Both the position numbers and the translations under genes were made by a program. From the NCBI GenBank assembly GCA_036937835.1, contig CM072870.1:20798001-20862000 (forward strand): a DNA stretch of 64,000 bases. The letters are read 5' to 3'. The DNA is from Pampus argenteus. Its lineage: Eukaryota; Chordata; Actinopteri; Scombriformes; Stromateidae. The notes under the pieces were generated by a model. It was not told the DNA's origin, ran no database searches, and was given only the letters and a program-made list of their open reading frames with translations. Of this stretch, positions 58,280-64,000 are shown piece after piece. Within the stretch, counting starts at the first letter, position 1. Each line of letters starts with the position of its first letter.

Positions 58280-59685
58280 TGTGTCGGCATGCATGTGTGC
58301 AGATGTACAATAGGCCTATGTGCTGTGTGTGTGTGTCTACTCAGCTAAGTGAGCTGCAGAAACTGAATGTGGTAATGATGCGTCAGTGTGGAAGGTGAAC
58401 ATGACGATAAGTTGACACAATGATGGTTGTGAATATTAATCAGTCGTTGCTCTAAAATATAAACACATTTCTGTTCACTTCTCCAAATGTACACGTTTAT
58501 TTGATATGTATGGCGAACGGCGGCATGTTTGTATATGTATTTATATGCATGTGTGAATATTGGAAAATGATGCATATGGAGGATACAGTATTCGTTACTA
58601 ACTTCCTGTATGCAATATGTATTTTCAACTTAACATTATGTGTGTGCCTGATACAGGAAACAGCATTTTACATGGTGTATAGTTAGCGTGTGTTGTCGCA
58701 AGTCGCAAAGTCTCTCAAAAGCACAATTACATGCTCATTAAGTATGCGGATCCTCGGTAATACATAAGAATACTTTTCAGAAGTATTCTGTAGGAATACT
58801 GCGTGTTATCAGTATTGTATTGTATGTATTCCAGGTTCCATGATGTATATTTAGCCAGCAAGTCACAGCTGAGGATATTATTACATGCTTATTAAGTATA
58901 TACGCTAACAGTGGTGTTTTCCATATAATTAAGTGTGTCAGTATAATGAGATAATTTTCTAATATCTTTTTTTTTTCTCTGTGTCAAATGAATCACGCTT
59001 TACAGTAAGCTTGAAAAAAAAAGAAAAAGATGAATTTTAATGAGTAGTTTGGCATTATTACCCTCATTATTTTCCAATTAACAAACTGTACACCACGTCA
59101 GCACAGCACACAAAGATCAACTACCGTACTATACCATAAATACATCTCCTCTGTTATCTGTAAATAACAAGAAACTCAATACCGAGCAGTAAGAGACTCC
59201 ACAAAGGATAGATCATTGCAAGTGCTCATACCGAGAGCCATCCGCGGTTAGGAATACGCAGAGAAAATAACAGAGCACCGGAATTAGAGGCATTAATTCT
59301 GCACCATGACAGAAAAACTGAACAGAGGGGAGGCGAACAGAAAACTGACCCTGCATGTTTTTATCTTTATAATGGCAACAGGCTGGTTAGTCGCAGTGAA
59401 TTAGCAAAGGAATGTGTGTGTGTGGTTTAAACCCAGACGTCTAAGTTGAGGCTTTACGAGCCTGAGGCTTGGGTCAAGATATGAAGGACGGTACGGAGTC
59501 ACAAATGATTGACTGACTAGAAAAAATACAAATGAAAACAAATGCTCGTACTGGCAAATACGATAAATGATAAATGCACATTTGATATATTATTTTTTTG
59601 CAACAATATTTGTCAATTAGCGCCTTCCTGCAGTCTATAACCAGAGGAATGTGATGCATGTGATGAGGAGCTATATTGTAAGTAT
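58280..59685. other. Unique AT-rich non-coding DNA
   Basis: Holds a diverged direct repeat (58718-58746 and 58858-58899) and a small hairpin at 58767-58789. No gene supported. Confidence 0.45.
58718..58899. repeat. Diverged short direct repeat
   Basis: GCAAGTCGCA (58718) recurs as GCAAGTCACA (58858), and ATTACATGCTCATTAAGTAT (58726) recurs as ATTACATGCTTATTAAGTAT (58880). The copies are about 140-154 bases apart, suggesting an old local duplication. Confidence 0.6.
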
Positions 59686-59689
59686 AGTA

Positions 59690-60010
59690 AGAGCGCCACC
59701 CGTCTCTGCACCGCGCCATTGCAGCCTCTATCCCCGGCGAACACGCCCTCGTATAGCAGCCATTTTCAGTTGGACCACATTCGCGTGATGTCTGACCTAT
59801 TTTTTCCGCCAGCTCGCCTTGTTTCCGTAAAAAAAAAAAATAATAATACAAACGGTGTCACTGTATTTCAGTCAGCTCGGTTTATTTTGGGCCGAAAAAA
59901 GAGCCGTCTCCGGGCGCGTACGTAGCGTGAAATGCAAGTGGCGGACGAGTGACACCGTCAGCTCGTTTTCTCCACCTTGTCTTTTGGTCGCGGAGTGTTA
60001 AAAGCTGGTT
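59690..60010 (+). promoter_or_regulatory. Candidate CpG-island promoter
   Basis: CG dinucleotides are much denser than elsewhere in the window (for example GGGCGCGTACGTAGCG near 59910). GCAGCCATTTT at 59757-59767 resembles a YY1 site near a start site. There is no TATA box. An A run at 59831-59842 interrupts it. The exon-like frame at 60340 lies downstream on the plus strand, which suggests that strand, but direction is uncertain. Confidence 0.33.
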
Positions 60011-60339
60011 GGCTAGACAGGCGGGGGGCTATGGGGTCATTGTGTGTGTGTATGGAAGAAGATGCGCTGAGTGAATAACCTTACCCGGTAACAGCTGTCA
60101 CATCCACCGGAGCAGAGCGGAGGACAGAAGAGCAGGCCCAGCCAGGACCAACCCAGACACAAGACTGATATGGGTGGATTGTAGCGGGGTGGGTGTGGGC
60201 TGCACTATCTGCAATGCTCCAATGTTAAGGCTCAAGAGTTTTGATGGGTGGCCACACCGAGCCTCTTGACGGGGGTCTCAGCACCCAGCCAGCTTATTGT
60301 TTAACACATTGCTCATCTCTTTTATTCTCCCCAATGCAG

Positions 60340-60485
60340 ATTCCATGCACAGCAGTGCAGAGCACACAGCCCCAACAGCGGCCAGGGACGCCGCCTTTGT
60401 CCAGGTGTCAGTCGCCAACGCAGCGTCTCAGCATGGTTCACCGCTGGGCATGACAGGGGATGCAGACCCCATGAAGGGGGATTAG
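60340..60485 (+). CDS. Possible terminal exon (weak)
   Basis: A pyrimidine-rich tract and CAATGCAG form a good acceptor ending at 60339. The frame that follows, entered in phase 1, runs for about 48 codons (starting D/SMHSSAEHTAPTAARD, ending DADPMKGD) to TAG at 60483. Composition is balanced and not repeat-driven. I do not recognise the product. It could be a 5' untranslated exon or chance. Confidence 0.22.
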
Positions 60486-60489
60486 TAGT

Positions 60490-62195
60490 GCACCTATTGT
60501 CTGAGGGCACGGTGGTGCTGGATTTGGCTACACGGCTATTCAACGACTGTATTTCTATTCTTTGGCACTTGACAGGGACGCTCAGCGGCCCCGCTTTTGT
60601 TCCGCTGCAGTATCAGAATGTGTTGGTGTCATGCCCCCAGCCGAGGCCCTTATTATCTCAGTTGACATGACGAGGAAAGGTGCGATGGTGCTTTCTGTTA
60701 TTGCTGTCTGCCGCCTGACCTGCAGGTTAGGGTGTTTTTTTTTAATGGGTTAGGTAGAAGCTTGCTTCTCATGTATAATTTACTGTTGATTCTGTTAACG
60801 CTGAAAGGAGAGCATGTTGACCGAGACTTAACCTACGAGGGTTTGGGCCGGATTTGATGTTATGAATACAAAATTAAGGGATTTTTTTTTTTTTTTTTTT
60901 TGCAGGGTTTGTTGGTTTTGTTTTATTTGGCCTCTTTTTTATCATTCAAATCAAATCTCCGCCATCATTTCCTGCCGTCAGATCATTGCTGTGCATTCAT
61001 GTACGCTCACTTTAAAAAGGCACAAGTCAGAAAATGTGACTTTACATGACGTACATATGACATTTCTCCTAAATTTACCTTCTAAATATGTGCTATTTTT
61101 CAAAGATTATCACATTTACTCGACTGTTAAAATATATTGTTGATTTCCTTCGTGTGAAAACAATGCTAACACGTAAATCTCCTCTTCACCGGAGAACAAT
61201 GCAGTAATGGATGTGTTGGTACATCTCTCTGTGTACAGTTGCTCAAAGGCCAAAAACCTTCGGGAAGCCACACAATACTGATTTCTACGTTGAGAGCGCA
61301 GTTTGGGCAGTCGAGCACTGTGGAAAATAGTGATGGATGGCTCCTTGTTCTCTCATAGAATAAAGAGGCAGTGAAAGGTTTTTTTTTTCTTCTTCTTCTT
61401 CTTTTTTTAGATTACGGCAGCAGCTCAAGGAGATACAGGTTTACAGTGTGTTTTTTCCATCGCTGTGCTGTCTGCAAAAGCTTTCAGCTTTGACCTCAGC
61501 ATTTCTTCAATTTTTTGGGGGCATCTGGGGCCACTTTCATGCAAACTCTATCAAAGTCCATTAGAGCGACATATTTATTCCATTTAACTCAAACGTTGCA
61601 TCTTAAAAGATAAAGAATGGATGCACAAAAAAAATCTTCTAATCTAATTCCTGAGCTCCTGAGTCACTGTTTCAAGACAATAAAAAACGCATCATTTGGA
61701 AAAACCCCACCACCCACACACCCACCCACCCACCCCTCCACCCGCTCAGATATAGAAAAACACTTTCACATGCAAACAAATTATGAGACATGGTCGTTCT
61801 GGAGTTGTGCAAGCATTGCCAAAGCATGCTCCAACGTTGATGGTACAGTAAACAAAACGTCATTTACTTTATCCAGACTTAAAAACTGAATTGCAGACAT
61901 ATGCTGCATTGTTCGCTATCCTGGTCTGAATTTTCGTTTTTTTTTTCCACCCTCTCAGCTCTGTTTATCAAAAGATTTTCCACATACCTTTCCAGGAGAT
62001 GCTAAAATAAAGAGACAGCAAACTCCGGCTTTGCCAAGTAGCAGTCCCCAGACAAAAGAAGCCCCATACCTCAGAGGTACCACAAGTGCTGAAATGATAT
62101 TTCTATTAGTGGCTATTACAAACACATGGAGATTTAAAAAGGGAAACACTCAACGTGTAGAGATGTGTTTATTTTTGTTTTTGCCCTTGTCGTAG
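60490..62195. other. Unique non-coding DNA
   Basis: Contains T20 at 60882-60901, a CTT patch at 61390-61406 and C/A-rich units at 61706-61742. Complex sequence to about 60730 may extend the promoter-like region. No gene supported. Confidence 0.45.
60882..60901. repeat. T20 homopolymer
   Basis: Twenty T residues directly before GCAGG, which mimics a splice acceptor without an evident exon. Confidence 0.95.
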
Positions 62196-62199
62196 TGTT

Positions 62200-62405
62200 G
62201 ACGTCACTGGAAGGTGAACAACTGGGTCACGGTTAGCTCCGAGGTTGCTGAGGTTTTACTGGCCTTGATCCCTGACAGCCAACCATAACGAGGAGGTTCC
62301 GCTTTCCCCATCAGCTGGGAGTAACGGTCGCCATAAAGGCCTTGATTGCAGCTGCTGCAGAACGCTCTCCTCCACATGGCAGAATGACTCTTGGACTCCT
62401 TCAAT
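62200..62405. promoter_or_regulatory. Candidate conserved element (open on the minus strand)
   Basis: Complex sequence with balanced composition. The minus strand is open for 66 codons (62404-62204) without a recognisable domain, and the upstream acceptor lacks a pyrimidine tract. A conserved non-coding element is somewhat more likely than an exon. Confidence 0.25.
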
Positions 62406-64000
62406 CATCTGTCTGACTCATATACAACCTGCCGTCCCTCCCCTCAGACTATTTTGTCACTTGTAGCTCCACTACTTGTTAAACATGCCAAGTTAAACTA
62501 TTATATAAAGCACTTAAAATGTAAAAAAATAAAAACAATCTTCGCTCATGACGATGGAAGAAGCGCTGATGTTGTTTTATTGAGCTGATAAAAAAAAAAA
62601 AAAAAGTCCATTTAACAAATATGCCATTCATTTGTTTAAATATAATCTGCATTAATTAAAGTAAAAATCTGTTGCACTTTTTTTTTTTTACAAAAAGAAT
62701 ATATCGTGATAAACTTATTCAGCGATGTGTAAATGTGATACAGGCCTTAAGGTTGAATGTGTACAGTCACCCTGCTAAACATTAATCTCTCTCTAAACAG
62801 GCTGCAGAAATAAAGAGCGGCGTGCTCATTTACCTGTTAGACAGAGCGACATGTGGCCTTGTTAAAGCCCCAGTCCATGACAGCAGGGTGGCTCCCCCTG
62901 TTGAAACAGTGTCACTCCACCACAGCACGCCGCCACCTATACGCTGATTTACTGGGTTAAAAATATACATTCTTATTTTATATTATGTTATTAGGTTTTA
63001 TGTCATACAAATTACAATGCCTTTTTTTTTTTGTAAAACATCATCAGATGTATTCATAAAACCTTTAACTGTAAATAATTATGCTTTATAGTTTAGATGG
63101 GAAGATAAATTCTAGCTTTCCATGAGAGGATAATATAAGCGTGGTGAAGTGGGCCACACAGGAGGGTAAAAAAAAATAAAAAATAAAAAAAATAAAAACG
63201 TCACAACAGAGTGTGGGCGGCGACCAGACACATGACAGAAATCTGGAAGAGGTGTCCCACTTTGTGTAGGTCGCTTCCAATTCACCGGATCACCACGTTC
63301 GTTTACAATCAGCCCCGTAATTAAGGGGGAACCAACCCAGAAATTATCAATCAGTTAATTACTAGGATGCTGCAAAACAAATCCAGCTCCTGATTGAAGC
63401 CCACTGGCTCGCCTCTTACAAGATGCTGCCGTCATCCAAATAAAAACCACAAAGGGAGATGACCAACAGAAAACAGCACAGTGTGTAGAAGATGTTTTTT
63501 AAATATATATATATTTTATTATGTATCTAATATTTTTTTATAGGGGCTCAGATTTAGCACCAGTTGGGCTTTTTAAGCATTAAAAGTATTTTTAGGTTGT
63601 GGTAAAATTTTAATTTACCCTTAATTTACAGTGTTGTACCAGTGGCTTGGCAACTCTCCTTCTTTAAAGTGCTTAAGTTGTTTTTTTTATTTTTATTTTT
63701 TTTTTTTTTTGCAGTTGTGCAGCCAGTGGCATAATAAATATGTCACATATAACATGCAACCAGCAATTAAATCCCCAAATGACTAGAAAATAGAGATGTA
63801 GGCCTAATTCAATTGCTGAATACCATGTTTAGTGGTTTCTTTGTGCTGCATGAAAGTTGTACAGCAGGAAAACGCTTACGCTTTTAAAAAAGCAAATGAT
63901 CTCGACGCTTGGTTGGAAAAAAAAAAAAGTTGGCGTTTATTTCACTTTAGTGGCGAAAAGTAGATAGAAAAACATATACTGTGCACTGCCGGACATGCAT
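62406..64000. other. Unique AT-rich non-coding DNA
   Basis: A runs (62589-62605, 63168-63198) and T-rich DNA at 63680-63712. No gene or transposon recognised to the window end. Confidence 0.5.
62929..62939 (-). promoter_or_regulatory. Candidate CTCF core, minus orientation
   Basis: The minus strand reads TAGGTGGCGGC, matching all 11 positions of YAGRKGGCRSY; flanks are weak. Its orientation is opposite to the candidate at 55535. Confidence 0.28.

Noticed and set aside
59474..59851. 125-codon minus-strand frame
   Set aside because: It spans AT-rich DNA and part of the CpG patch with no domain or splice context.
60882..60910. T20 followed by GCAGG, resembling a strong splice acceptor
   Set aside because: The sequence after it has no exon-like composition or donor; poly-T tracts by chance end in CAG often.

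Overview
The window reads as vertebrate nuclear DNA, most likely from a teleost fish. It is moderately AT-rich and very rich in (CA)n/(TG)n, (TA)n, (GA)n and homopolymer microsatellites. It has a low load of recognisable transposons, and the few remnants I can recognise are of fish type: an RTE-clade LINE with its 5' and 3' ends fused, a tRNA-derived SINE with the common fish tail, a decayed hAT-like MITE, and a fossil fragment of DIRS-like reverse transcriptase. The species cannot be named from sequence alone; the compact, repeat-poor character would suit a percomorph.

I find no complete protein-coding gene. No reading frame exceeds about 140 codons, and the longer ones lie in microsatellites, in the LINE, or in AT-rich DNA with no recognisable domain. 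The best description is a gene desert or a very large intron. Only two short stretches look exon-like, both weak: a signal-peptide-like exon ending in a good splice donor near 35.65-35.72 kb, and a short terminal-exon-like frame behind a good acceptor near 60.34-60.49 kb, just downstream of a CpG-rich, promoter-like patch at 59.69-60.01 kb. The two are phase-compatible, but nothing proves they are joined.

Layout. 0-11 kb: AT-rich DNA with several microsatellites and islands of complex, regulatory-looking sequence (2.2-2.6, 4.86-5.75, 8.2-8.8, 9.6-9.8 kb). 11-17 kb: an 85-bp (TA)n tract and mostly plain DNA. 17.8-18.7 and 21.3-22.6 kb: dense non-coding islands that look constrained. 23-29 kb: many simple repeats. 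29.05-30.3 and 31.85-32.5 kb: the best candidate enhancers. 34.1-34.4 kb: the DIRS fossil. 38.1 kb: the hAT-like MITE. 42-43.6 kb: two neat hairpins and a pair of Grainyhead-type sites. 46.9 kb: a run of 30 G. 49.6 and 51.9 kb: the LINE and SINE remnants. 52-58.3 kb: an almost continuous series of regulatory-looking blocks. 59.7-60.5 kb: possible promoter and exon. 60.5-64 kb: mostly plain DNA.

If the islands are conserved, the natural reading is a long-range cis-regulatory domain of a developmental gene lying outside the window. That is inference from composition and motif content only. A cross-species alignment would be the decisive test and could not be run here.
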